Positions 43,410-52,636 of a DNA stretch of 64,000 nt are shown here, piece by piece. Source of the stretch: Pirellula staleyi DSM 6068. Lineage in GTDB: Bacteria; Planctomycetota; Planctomycetia; Pirellulales; Pirellulaceae. The DNA lies in the NCBI GenBank assembly GCA_945875845.1, contig CAMCMB010000021.1:1-64000 (forward strand), given 5' to 3'. A model generated the notes under the pieces. The model made no database searches. It was not told the DNA's origin and saw nothing but the letters and a program-made list of their open reading frames with translations. Numbering within the stretch: position 1 is the stretch's first letter; every line of letters begins with the position of its first letter. The position numbers and the translations under genes were made by a program.

Positions 43410-43976
43410 CTAGGTATTGGGGTTCCATTCGGGGAAGGTTTCCAGCTGTTGTTTCAACGCAAATCGTGCGCGATTCAACCTCGATCGCACGGTTCCGATC
43501 GAAATCATAAGCACTTCGGCGATCTCTTCGTACGCCATATCCTCCATTTCTCGCAGGACCAGAATCGCTCGATGGTCTTCTGAGAGTTCGGCGAGAGCGC
43601 GATGGACGAGTTGAACGTCTTCGTTGCGGCTCATGCGGTTGTCCGGAGCATCACCCTTGGAGACCGGTTCCGTACCAGCGAGTTCACGCCCCTGTTCCAG
43701 CGACAGATAACCACGATGCCGCCGACGCCGCGCGAGGGCATAGTTGAAGGCGATGCGATATAACCATGTAAAGAAACGGCTGTTCTGCTGAAAGGTATCC
43801 AGCTTCAGATAGGCCTGGATGAAAGATTCTTGAACGACATCTTCCGCTTCGTGCGCACTGCCCACGACACTGATCATAGCTGTGTACAAACGATCTTGGT
43901 AACGAGTCACCAAGACTTCGAAGGACTCGCTGTTGCCAGCAAGCGCGGACTGAATCAATGTGTCTTCGTCGTTCAC
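43410..43976 (-). CDS. RNA polymerase sigma factor, ECF/sigma-70 family
   Basis: 188-residue sigma factor. Region 2 is at ~23-92 (FEVLVTRYQDRLYTAMISVV, EAEDVVQESFIQAYLKLDTF, FFTWLYRIAFNYALARRRR) and region 4 at ~125-175 (LAELSEDHRAILVLREMEDM, YEEIAEVLMISIGTVRSRLN, RARFALKQQL). The linker with EQGRELAGTEPVSKGDAPDN is short. No anti-sigma gene is adjacent; the next minus-strand gene is an ABC permease 79 bases upstream. The target regulon is unknown. Confidence 0.94.
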   Translation of the reverse strand: MNDEDTLIQSALAGNSESFEVLVTRYQDRLYTAMISVVGSAHEAEDVVQESFIQAYLKLDTFQQNSRFFTWLYRIAFNYALARRRRHRGYLSLEQGRELAGTEPVSKGDAPDNRMSRNEDVQLVHRALAELSEDHRAILVLREMEDMAYEEIAEVLMISIGTVRSRLNRARFALKQQLETFPEWNPNT

Positions 43977-44054
43977 TCTAGCCTACAAACGATCAGTAAG
44001 AAAACGCCAATCACGAAGAGGAATAGTGGCTTGACAATCCCGTTTTGTCAAACG

Positions 44055-45290
44055 TTACTCGTACCGAAGTGCGTCGATTGGGTCGAGTCTACTGGCTCGC
44101 CATGCAGGGTAAAAACCGAAGCCAATGCCGACGGCAGCGGAAAAAACGAGGCTAACGATTGCAGCGGCTTGGCTAACCACGATCGGCCAGTCCCGGCCAC
44201 TGGAAAGTGCGTTGATCCCCACGGTTAACGATACCGACCCTAAAACGCCCAGCAAAACTCCGATTACGCCGCCGATCAATGACAAGACCATCGATTCGAC
44301 CAAAAATTGCATAAGGATGTCCCTGGGGCGAGCACCGACCGCCATTCGAATACCTATCTCGCGAGTTCTCTCAGTCACCGAGACGAGCATGATGTTCATA
44401 ATCCCCACTCCACCTACCACCAGTGAAATGGCTGCAATCGAGGCCAGCATGGCAGTCATTGTACCAGTCACGATGCTGAAAGCGCCAGCGATTTCAGTCG
44501 TGTTGCGGACTTCAAAGTCGGGTTGTTGTCCCAGCGAGATTCGATGCCTATCCATCATGAGCGCTTTGATTTCCTGTTCGGCTTGTCCCATCAACTCCGA
44601 ACTCCGAGCCGAAATCATGGCGACGTCTACGTTGTCGAAACTGCTTCCCTGGAGGCGTTTTCGAACTGTTGTGTAGGGCATCAAGACCACATCATCTTGA
44701 TCATTTCCAACAATATCCGCTCCTTTGCTCGCCAAAACCCCTACGATTTCAAACGGAATGTTTTTGATCCGAACAGATTGACCAAGCGGGTTGGCTGTTT
44801 GGAATAGTTTCTTGACGACCGTATCGCCAAGCACACAAACTTTGTTGGAATTGTTGATATCTCCTTCGCCGAAAAACGCCCCAATGCGCATTTGCCAGTT
44901 TCGGACCAGCATGTAATCGGCTCCTACCCCAAAGAGCTCTTTGGGACGCCAGTTGTTGTTTCCGGAGATGACTTGCGCAGAGGCACCAATCAGTGGTGTC
45001 GCGGCAAGTGCACTCGGACATTCTCGGCTAACCGCCTGCACATCGGCAGCAGTCAAGGAGGGAATCTGTGCACTTCGGGCGCCCCGTCGATTACCGGGCG
45101 AGAGGATAATGACGTTGGTACCAAGGTTTCGAAATTCACTTTGAACGAGCTCGCTAGCAGACAAACCGATCGAGACCATGGCGGTGACTGCGGCGATACC
45201 GATTACGACCCCCAAAATCGTCAACCCAGCCCGAAGTTTGTTTTTTGCGAGGGCCCTCAATGCGATCCGGATGGTATTGAAAAACGTCAT
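44055..45290 (-). CDS. MacB/FtsX-type ABC transporter permease
   Basis: The ~411-residue membrane protein begins with [35 protein letters not shown], one TM helix. A large periplasmic MacB_PCD domain follows ([15 protein letters not shown] to VRNTTEIAG), then three TM helices with the FtsX signature [25 protein letters not shown]. The fold resembles MacB but there is no fused or adjacent ATPase in this window, and no membrane-fusion partner. It may use an ATPase encoded elsewhere. The start is ATG 45290; earlier in-frame starts lie at 45350 and 45362. Confidence 0.88.
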   Translation of the reverse strand: [411 protein letters not shown]

Positions 45291-45533
45291 GTGTTTGGGT
45301 TGCTTACCAAAAATTGGTTCAGTTTGGAGACGATCGCTAGCAAAACTCATTCGAATTCGCATTGGAATGCGATGGATGTCTGGCCACTTCTGAAGATTCT
45401 AACCCGGTTCGTGGCCCAATTGATGTTGCATTAGAGGAAATAAGCGTTAAGATTCTTCAATCCAAGGTAGAAATTTGGCCAGCCGGGGTTTTCCTAAGGC
45501 CGTAGTAGCAAGCAGATGTGAGTTTGTCTTTAC

Positions 45534-45803
45534 ATGACCGTTACCAAAGAACGAAAACTAGAAATTCTTAGTCAATTCCGTACCCATGAGGCCGATAACG
45601 GCTCTCCCGACGTCCAGATTGCGATGTTGACGGAACGAATCAATGGAATGACAGTGCACATGCGTGGTGCAGTTCGAGATTATTCCAGCCGCCGCGGTTT
45701 GCTGCGGATGGTGAGCAAAAGGCGCTCGTTGCTCGATTACGTGCGAAAGCATGATCCGCAACGTTACTTGAACCTCATCGGTAGGCTGAATATCCGCAAG
45801 TAA
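45534..45803 (+). CDS. rpsO: 30S ribosomal protein S15
   Basis: 89-residue primary 16S rRNA-binding protein of the small subunit platform. It shows family blocks LEILSQFRTHEADNGSPDVQ, LTERINGMTVHMRGAVRDY, RRGLLRMVSKRRSLLDYV, and YLNLIGRLNIRK at the end. The order rpsO then pnp is widely conserved and is found here too, with a 360-base gap and a hairpin at 45821 between them. Confidence 0.98.
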   Translation: MTVTKERKLEILSQFRTHEADNGSPDVQIAMLTERINGMTVHMRGAVRDYSSRRGLLRMVSKRRSLLDYVRKHDPQRYLNLIGRLNIRK

Positions 45804-45820
45804 GGAATGCAATCACCATG

Positions 45821-45856
45821 GGCTGGCTCTTCGAGACCAGCCTTTGGCGTTTTAAT
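45821..45856 (+). terminator. Hairpin after rpsO
   Basis: ggctggctc and gagaccagcc can pair (45821-45842, one bulged base), followed by tttggcgtttt. It probably reduces read-through from rpsO into pnp. The remaining bases up to the pnp start, 45857-46163, show no gene. Confidence 0.6.
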
Positions 45857-46163
45857 GGTTGGAAGTTGAACTTGTCCTCTGTCTGCCGTTTCGCTCCACG
45901 CTAGACGGCAATGGCAGCATCGTGAAGGTGTGCCCCACCGAGCAGAGATCTTCTTGGGCAGTGGTTTGTTGAATGGCTTGCTCGAAAGCTGGCCGCTTTT
46001 GATGGCTCTTTTATTGTTGTTCTCTTACAGGTTCCCTGCGAATCGGCATTTGGCGTCATGATGGGGACGGACTGCATTCTTTGCGTCCTCCGTGCGGAAA
46101 TCACTGACCGTTTGATCGCCTCGGGATCGTATTTTGAGTAGTTTTTTGAAGGAAGTACTAGTA

Positions 46164-48542
46164 GTGAAAATTCGTGTAGAAAAAAAAATTGGCGATTCGA
46201 TTTTGGCTTTCGAAACCGGTCAGCTTGCCAAGCAAGCGACCTCCTGTGTGCTCTGCCAGTACGGAGACACCGTTGTCCTCAATGCGGTTTCGACCGGACC
46301 ATCCCGTCCTGGAACCGATTTCTTTCCATTGACCTGTGATTATCGTGAACGGTTCGCGGCCGCAGGAAAATTCCCCGGTGGTTTTTTGAAGCGTGAAACC
46401 CGCCCAACCACCAAAGAGACTTTGACTAGCCGCCTGATTGACAGGCCGATCCGTCCACTGTTTCCGGAAGGATTCCGCGATGATGTTCAAGTGCAATCGA
46501 TTGTGCTCAGTAGCGATGTTCAGAACGACGCTGACGTTCTTGGGATGAACGGTGCAGCCTGTGCACTGTTTATCAGCTCGCTACCGTTCACAGGGCCTAT
46601 CGCTTCAACGCGTGTGGGTCGAGTTGACGGAGCCTTTGTAGCGTTCCCGACCCATGCACAGCTCGAAGAGAGCGATCTCGATATGATCGTTTCCGCCAAT
46701 GAGCGTGAAGTTGTCATGATCGAAGGCTTTGCTCAAGAGATGCCCGAAGCTGAAATGCTGGATGCAATTAAATTTGCTCACGGTATTTGTCGCGAAGTCA
46801 TTTCATTGCAACGTGAGCTTTTCGAAAAGATCCAGCCTGTCAAGGTCAAGTACGAAATCCCGGATGACACCGCATTGGTTGGTCAACTGCGATCCGCCTA
46901 TTACGATCGATTCAAAGAAGCCAAGCAAACGGAAGGCAAGCAAGCACGCAACGATGCCTGCAACGTGCTTCGTCAAACGGCTCTGGCTGAAATGATTCCA
47001 GATGCGACCGCAGCAGGCGCTATGACCAAAGATACGCTCTATCGCGCCTGGCACACGCTTGAAAATCGAGTCGTTCGCGATTCCATTTTGGCCGGAATGC
47101 GAGCCGATGGACGAGATAGCAAGAGCCTTCGCAATATCCATTGCGAAACGGATTTGCTACCGCGAACCCACGGCACAGCCCTTTTTCAACGGGGTGAAAC
47201 TCAGGCCTTTGTCACCGTCACGCTCGGAACGCCTAGAGATGAACAACGTGTCGACGGCATGATGGATGAGTACTCCAAGAAATTCATGCTCGATTACAAC
47301 TTCCCATCGTTTTCCGTCGGTGAATGCAAGCCGATTCGAGGACCTGGTCGACGTGAAATCGGTCACGGAATGCTTGCGGAGCGTTCTTTGGAACCGATTT
47401 TGCCTGACCCAGATGACTTCCCTTACACCATTCGACTGATCAGCGACATTCTGGAAAGCAATGGTTCATCGTCGATGGCCAGCGTTTGCGGCGGTTGCCT
47501 GGCGTTGATGGCGGCTGGCGTTCCGATTACCAACCCAGTGGCAGGTATCAGCATCGGCTTGGTTCGCGACCCGGACCAGTTCGTGCTGCTGACAGACATT
47601 CTTGGAGACGAAGATCACCATGGCGACATGGACTTCAAAATCTCTGGAACTCAAAATGGCATCACGGGCATTCAACTCGACTTGAAGATCGATGGCATAA
47701 GCGAAGAGATCATTCGCTCATCGTTAAAGCAGGCCAAAGAAGCCCGCATGGAAATACTTCGCAAGATGTTGACATGCATTCCACGTCCTCGCAGCGAAAC
47801 CAGTCGTTACGCACCTCGATTGCTCCGAACGAAGATTGATTCGGAAAAGATCGGCGCGCTAATCGGCCCTGGTGGAAAGAACATTCGTTCGATCCAAGAG
47901 GACACCGGAGCAACGATCGATGTCGATGACGAAGGAAACGTCACCGTCGCAAGCGCCAATTCCGAGTCGGCAAAGGCAGCGATGAATCGTGTCGAGGCAT
48001 GCACGGCTACCGTTCAGATCGGGAAGATCTACGATGGTACGGTTTCCAGCGTTCGCGACTTTGGTGCGTTCGTCGAAATCCTTCCAGGCAAAGACGGTTT
48101 GTGCCACATCAGCGAACTTTCCAGTGGATACGTTCCAAGCGTGGACTCCGTATGCAAAGTCGGCGACACCATGAAAGTGATTGTCATCGACATTGATGAC
48201 CACGACCGTGTCAAACTTTCTCGCCGCCGCGCCTTGGAAGAACTCGGTATTGAAGATGAATTCGCAACAGCAGAAGATGCGGAAGGCGGAGAGCCACGCG
48301 AGGAAGGAGAAGTGGATCCAGATCGACCCTTCGAAGAACGTTCTGGTGATCGAAGCAGCAGCGGTAGCGGCAGTGGACGACCAAGATCGGATCGCGGCGG
48401 CGGCGGCGGTGGATTCCGCGGTCGTAGCGGTGGCGGTGGCGGTGGTGGTCGAAGCGGCGGCGGCGGAGGCAGAAGCGGTGGCGGCGGTGGCCGTAGCGGC
48501 GGTGGTGGTGGACGTAGCGGCGGAGGTGGTGATCGTCGCTAA
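46164..48542 (+). CDS. pnp: Polyribonucleotide nucleotidyltransferase (PNPase)
   Basis: Phosphorolytic 3'-5' exoribonuclease of the degradosome. Starting at GTG 46164 (AAGGAAG upstream) it is 792 aa. Two RNase PH domains are visible: one at ~1-215 (PGTDFFPLTCDYRERFAAAG, SRLIDRPIRPLFPEGF) and one at ~310-545 (GRDSKSLRNIHCETDLLPRT, GDEDHHGDMDFKISGT with catalytic Asp residues). A KH domain follows (KIGALIGPGGKNIRSIQEDT) and then S1 (YDGTVSSVRDFGAFVEILPG). The last ~75 residues are an unusual Gly/Arg/Ser-rich tail with repeating GGGGGRS units. Its length is about 80 beyond typical bacterial PNPase. Confidence 0.97.
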   Translation: MKIRVEKKIGDSILAFETGQLAKQATSCVLCQYGDTVVLNAVSTGPSRPGTDFFPLTCDYRERFAAAGKFPGGFLKRETRPTTKETLTSRLIDRPIRPLFPEGFRDDVQVQSIVLSSDVQNDADVLGMNGAACALFISSLPFTGPIASTRVGRVDGAFVAFPTHAQLEESDLDMIVSANEREVVMIEGFAQEMPEAEMLDAIKFAHGICREVISLQRELFEKIQPVKVKYEIPDDTALVGQLRSAYYDRFKEAKQTEGKQARNDACNVLRQTALAEMIPDATAAGAMTKDTLYRAWHTLENRVVRDSILAGMRADGRDSKSLRNIHCETDLLPRTHGTALFQRGETQAFVTVTLGTPRDEQRVDGMMDEYSKKFMLDYNFPSFSVGECKPIRGPGRREIGHGMLAERSLEPILPDPDDFPYTIRLISDILESNGSSSMASVCGGCLALMAAGVPITNPVAGISIGLVRDPDQFVLLTDILGDEDHHGDMDFKISGTQNGITGIQLDLKIDGISEEIIRSSLKQAKEARMEILRKMLTCIPRPRSETSRYAPRLLRTKIDSEKIGALIGPGGKNIRSIQEDTGATIDVDDEGNVTVASANSESAKAAMNRVEACTATVQIGKIYDGTVSSVRDFGAFVEILPGKDGLCHISELSSGYVPSVDSVCKVGDTMKVIVIDIDDHDRVKLSRRRALEELGIEDEFATAEDAEGGEPREEGEVDPDRPFEERSGDRSSSGSGSGRPRSDRGGGGGGFRGRSGGGGGGGRSGGGGGRSGGGGGRSGGGGGRSGGGGDRR

Positions 48543-48631
48543 GCGTAATCGCTTGCTGAATGGACCCTCGTACTCGAGATTAGCATTGCTAACCGAGTAC
48601 GAGAAAGCGAATAGCAGACTGCAGATTAGGA

Positions 48632-48870
48632 AGTGGTATGGGCGTCTCGCCCATGAATTCACGAGCGAGCACGCTCGTGCCACGCGATGGTAACCCGACG
48701 CGTAAGGGCTTGTTGATTTAATGGTACGACGGACTTCCAAGTCCGTCGAATTCCCCATTGACGGACTTGGAAGTCCGTCATACTTCCCTTAACCAATAAC
48801 GACTTCACTAAATCAACAAGCCGGTGAACGAGGGACTCTTTGCCCCTCATACACGTCTCGGGTTATGATA
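48632..48870. repeat. Repeat mosaic after pnp
   Basis: A 'gcgtctcgccc' unit sits at 48632-48685. The sequence then passes through a REP-like end (acgcgtaagggcttgttgat), a double hairpin at 48728-48781 and the common accctt/aaccaataacgacttc tail. It ends in a REP-like aagccggtgaacgagggac to 48870. Another pair of REP-like copies is at 48901-48960. No gene was found up to 49061. Confidence 0.85.
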
Positions 48871-49036
48871 AAACCATAGCTTGGGTAAAGACTCATTAAA
48901 TCAACAAGCCCATAAGCGAGGAGCCGACTGCGATCCCTCGCTCACCGAACTCGGGTTATCAATTCAAAGTCTCTCCGCGAAAGAACGCAGTTTTTGTGGA
49001 GCAAAAGACGATGATGTTTCGCCTTTCTGTGTGACT

Positions 49037-49061
49037 CACCGGACGGCTCGCGCCGTTCCGC
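49037..49061. repeat. Copy of the 'caccggacggctcgcgcc' repeat abutting the FKBP stop
   Basis: caccggacggctcgcgccg followed by ttccgc lies just outside the stop codon of the FKBP gene. It matches the right arm of the inverted pair at 56378-56404. Confidence 0.7.
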
Positions 49062-49484
49062 TCAGTTGCTTGCGACGACTTTGTAAAGTTCGACGATAAA
49101 GTGAAGATTTGCCTTGGGAGGGATAGGACCGCCGGGTGTTCCGTGTTCGCCATAGCCAAGTTGATAAGGAATCTCTAGCTCGATCATTCCTCCTTCACCA
49201 ATCAATTGCATACCTTCCGTCCAGCCAAGAATAACTTGGTTTAGTCCAAACGAAATCGTCTCGTTGCGGCGGTAGGAGCTGTCGAAAATAGAATGGTCGT
49301 CCAGCCACCCTTTGTAGTGGACAGTCACTTTATCCCTGGATTTGGGTTTCTTTCCGTCACCTGTTCGGAGAATTCGGTACTTGAGTCCAGATTCGGTTTC
49401 GGTAAAGGTCGTGCTCGCAGCGGCATCGACGCTTCCAGGTGCAACCATTTCTTGTGAATCTTCTGGCCCGGGCTTGAGTGACAT
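49062..49484 (-). CDS. FKBP-type peptidyl-prolyl cis-trans isomerase
   Basis: 140-residue PPIase for protein folding. An N-terminal lead of about 35 residues without an obvious signal peptide precedes one FKBP domain, with DKVTVHYKGWLDDHSIFDSSY near residues 50-71, VILGWTEGMQLIGEGG and LGYGEHGTPGGPIPPKANL near the end. The PPxAxLxFxVEL motif is intact as PPKANLHFIVELYKV. It is alone, divergent from glk. The 3' end abuts a palindromic repeat. Confidence 0.94.
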   Translation of the reverse strand: MSLKPGPEDSQEMVAPGSVDAAASTTFTETESGLKYRILRTGDGKKPKSRDKVTVHYKGWLDDHSIFDSSYRRNETISFGLNQVILGWTEGMQLIGEGGMIELEIPYQLGYGEHGTPGGPIPPKANLHFIVELYKVVASN

Positions 49485-49670
49485 GACTGCTATTTCGCTT
49501 TCTAAGAATTAGATTCGGATGGAAGAGCACAATGTAACCCCAGATCGATTTGAGAGGAACGACCGGGAAATTGTATCTGTCAGCGTGAGCGTTCAAAGCG
49601 TATACTGCTCCGTTGAGATTGGTAGATGGCAAGTTGTATTTCTACCGCAAACCACATAGCCAAACGATTT

Positions 49671-50702
49671 ATGACTTTGCAGCCCATTTTTTCCGTCGCC
49701 GACGCCACTCTACCTTACTACGTCGGGATAGACGTTGGTGGCACGGGAATCAAGATTGGAGTGGTTGACGATGAAGGCAAAACGCTTGGATTTAACTCCA
49801 TTCCAACCGAAGAGGCTCGCGGACCTGCGGATGCCATGCGGCGAGTCGCCGAATGCTCAGTGGCCCTGCTCCGCTCGCTCGATATTGACTTGAAATCCGT
49901 AGGCAGGGTCGGTTTGGGAACGCCTGGCAGTCAAGATATTCCGAAAGGGATGCTCATTGAACCGCCGAATCATCCCCATTGGCATCATTTTCCAATTGTG
50001 AAATGTTTGGAGGATGCGATCGGCTTACCGGTGTCGTTTGCCAACGATGCCAACGCAGCCGCATTTGGGGAGTTCTGGGTTGGAACGGGCAAGATTTACA
50101 GCAGTATGGTTCTGCTGACGCTCGGGACTGGAGTCGGTGGTGGGATCATCATCGACAACCAGCTTGTTGTCGGACAAAACAGTTTCGGCGGCGAATGTGG
50201 CCATATGATTATCGATCCTCGACCGGATGCACGGCTTTGCGTATGGGGTGGTGGACGTGGGCATTTGGAAGCCTATGCGAGCGCTAGCGCAGTGGCTCAA
50301 CGTGCGGTCGAAGAATTGCAAGCAGGGGCGGTCAGTTCGCTTGCCAAGGATATGGATAAATTGACCACTCGGATGATCTATGAAGCGGCCGTGACGGGCG
50401 ACGCATTCAGTCTCAAAATAATCGATGAGACGGCGGATTATTTGGCCTTGGGAATTGCGACCCTTGTTCACACGTTGGATCCGGGTTTAGTCGTTTTAGG
50501 TGGCGCCATGAATTTCGGTGGCAAAAATTCGCTGGTTGGCATGCGATTCTTGACGAGGATCGAGCAGACATTCCGAGAACGCAGTTTTGAATACGTTGCA
50601 AGCGGTACAAAAATCGATTTTGCTTCGTTGGGAGGTGACGCAGGTTATCTCGGCGCAGCCGGAGTCGCACGAATGGATTTCCAGAAATCAAAAGTTACCT
50701 AG
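49671..50702 (+). CDS. glk: ROK-family glucokinase
   Basis: 343-residue sugar kinase. The ATP-binding N-terminal block is YYVGIDVGGTGIKIGVVDDE and the sugar-binding part includes NDANAAAFGEFWVG, LTLGTGVGGGIIIDN and GGECGHMIID. The zinc-binding Cys motif of ROK (CxCGxxGCxE) is degenerate here: LCVWGGGRGHLEAYAS keeps the first Cys and GHLE but replaces the second Cys with Trp. Start is ATG 49671; an upstream start is at 49626. It begins an operon with lepA (41-base gap) and ruvB. Confidence 0.9.
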   Translation: MTLQPIFSVADATLPYYVGIDVGGTGIKIGVVDDEGKTLGFNSIPTEEARGPADAMRRVAECSVALLRSLDIDLKSVGRVGLGTPGSQDIPKGMLIEPPNHPHWHHFPIVKCLEDAIGLPVSFANDANAAAFGEFWVGTGKIYSSMVLLTLGTGVGGGIIIDNQLVVGQNSFGGECGHMIIDPRPDARLCVWGGGRGHLEAYASASAVAQRAVEELQAGAVSSLAKDMDKLTTRMIYEAAVTGDAFSLKIIDETADYLALGIATLVHTLDPGLVVLGGAMNFGGKNSLVGMRFLTRIEQTFRERSFEYVASGTKIDFASLGGDAGYLGAAGVARMDFQKSKVT

Positions 50703-50743
50703 TGCGCCTTCAAGTGGTTTAGATCAATTTTCAGGACTCATTC

Positions 50744-52588
50744 ATGATAACAAGCAACGTCGGTACTAAATTCGATGGGGAAATCCCATTGGATCGCGTT
50801 CGCAACTTTTGCATCATTGCACATATCGACCACGGCAAGAGCACCTTGGCCGATCGGCTTTTGGAGCGCACCGGTACTGTCGCAATTCGAAAGATGAAAG
50901 AGCAGTTGCTAGACGGAATGGACCTTGAACGTGAACGCGGAATCACGATCAAAGCCAAAGCGGTCGCGCTCAATTACTTGTACAAAGGCTTGGTTTACGA
51001 ACTGAATTTGATCGACACTCCCGGCCACGTCGACTTTCAGTACGAAGTCTCGCGCTCCTTGACGTGTTGCGAAGGAGCACTGCTGCTCGTCGACTCGTTC
51101 CAAGGGGTCGAAGCACAAACGGTGGCAAACGCGTACGCAGCCATGAATCACAACCTTAAAATCATTCCGGTCATCAACAAGATTGACTTGATGCATGCAC
51201 GCGTCGACGAGGTCACCGAAGAAATGCATCAAGTGCTGGGGATTGATCCCGACGAAATCGTCAAATGCTCTGGGAAAGCAGGGATCGGCATCGACGAGTT
51301 GTTGCAGGCGATTATCGAACGAATTCCAGCTCCCAAAGATAACCAAAGCGACTCGCTCCGCGCGATGGTGTTCGATTCGCATTACGATGACTACCGAGGC
51401 GCTATCACCTATGTTCGTCTCATGGATGGCGAAGTCAAACGAGGCTCCAAAGTCCGGTTTCTCGGTGCTGGCGTGAACTACGAGGTGCTCGAATTAGGGC
51501 AATTCGTTCCGGAACGCAAACCCGTGGACAAACTGAGATCCGGCGAAGTCGGTTATTTGATCTGTAACATCCGTTCGCTCAAGGATGTTCGTATCGGCGA
51601 TACCGTAGCGATGGCCAACGACGAGAAAGCGGTTGCGCTAGAAGGCTACAAACCGCCTATGCGCATGGTGTATTGCGGGTTGTATCCCAGCGACGGTCAA
51701 GAGTTTACCGAGTTGCGAGATGCCCTTGAAAAACTAGCCATTAACGACCCCTCGTTTGAATTTGCACCCGAATCGAGTGAAGCGTTAGGGTTCGGTTTCC
51801 GTTGTGGCTTTCTGGGCTTATTGCATATGGAAATCATCCAGCAACGGCTTGAGAACGAATGCAATATCGATCTGGTCCAAACCGCTCCGAACGTGACTTA
51901 CGAGATTATCAAACGCGATGGAACGAAAATGGAAATCCATCGCCCGCAGGAAGTACCGGATTCAGGCGATATCGAAGAGTTTCGACAACCCATTGTGCGA
52001 GTGAACTTCGTCCTCCCCATCGAGTACATCGGGGCTGTGATGAAACTGAGCCAAGATAGGCGAGGTGTACTGAAAGGCAATGAATATTTGTCGGCCACAC
52101 GCGCTCTTGTTTCGTATGAACTCCCTCTGGCCGAGGTCATTTACGATCTGCACGACAAACTCAAGAGCGTAACTCGCGGCTACGGAACCATGGACTACGA
52201 AGTCGTCGGCTACGCTTCAGCAGATCTTGTTCGTATGGATATCATGGTCAATGGAAAACGGGTCGACGCTCTTAGCGTGATTTGCGACAAGGCAGACTCG
52301 GATCGACGAGGGCGGGCCGTCGTCAAAAAGCTTAAAGAAGAAATAGATCGCCACATGTTTGAAGTCGCGGTTCAAGCGGCTATTGGCGCCCGTATCATCG
52401 CTCGCGAGACCGTTCCCGCCATGCGCAAGAACGTGACCGCCAAGTGTTATGGCGGAGACATTTCTCGCAAAAAGAAACTCTGGGCGAAGCAAAAAGAAGG
52501 CAAGAAGCGAATGAAATCCATCGGTTCCGTCGACATCCCTCAAAAAGCCTTCATGGCAATTCTCGAGACGGGTGCCGACAACAAGTAA
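50744..52588 (+). CDS. lepA: Elongation factor 4 (LepA)
   Basis: GTPase that remodels stalled or mistranslocated ribosomes. Visible are G1 HIDHGKSTLADRLLER, switch regions ERERGITIKAKAVAL, G3 IDTPGHVDFQYEVSRS, G4 VINKIDL, then domains II-V and the LepA-specific C-terminal domain ending KEGKKRMKSIGSVDIPQKAF. The 614-residue length is standard. It follows glk closely and precedes ruvB by 48 bases on the same strand. Confidence 0.98.
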   Translation: MITSNVGTKFDGEIPLDRVRNFCIIAHIDHGKSTLADRLLERTGTVAIRKMKEQLLDGMDLERERGITIKAKAVALNYLYKGLVYELNLIDTPGHVDFQYEVSRSLTCCEGALLLVDSFQGVEAQTVANAYAAMNHNLKIIPVINKIDLMHARVDEVTEEMHQVLGIDPDEIVKCSGKAGIGIDELLQAIIERIPAPKDNQSDSLRAMVFDSHYDDYRGAITYVRLMDGEVKRGSKVRFLGAGVNYEVLELGQFVPERKPVDKLRSGEVGYLICNIRSLKDVRIGDTVAMANDEKAVALEGYKPPMRMVYCGLYPSDGQEFTELRDALEKLAINDPSFEFAPESSEALGFGFRCGFLGLLHMEIIQQRLENECNIDLVQTAPNVTYEIIKRDGTKMEIHRPQEVPDSGDIEEFRQPIVRVNFVLPIEYIGAVMKLSQDRRGVLKGNEYLSATRALVSYELPLAEVIYDLHDKLKSVTRGYGTMDYEVVGYASADLVRMDIMVNGKRVDALSVICDKADSDRRGRAVVKKLKEEIDRHMFEVAVQAAIGARIIARETVPAMRKNVTAKCYGGDISRKKKLWAKQKEGKKRMKSIGSVDIPQKAFMAILETGADNK

Positions 52589-52636
52589 AACCGGATTGAG
52601 CCAAGCGACAGAGCGTACGATAGAACGGAGTGCAAG

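Noticed and set aside
47859-48758. 299-residue open frame antisense to pnp
   Set aside because: Its middle is the complement of the Gly-rich tail, giving Ala/Thr repeats; it continues into a dispersed repeat and has no family features.
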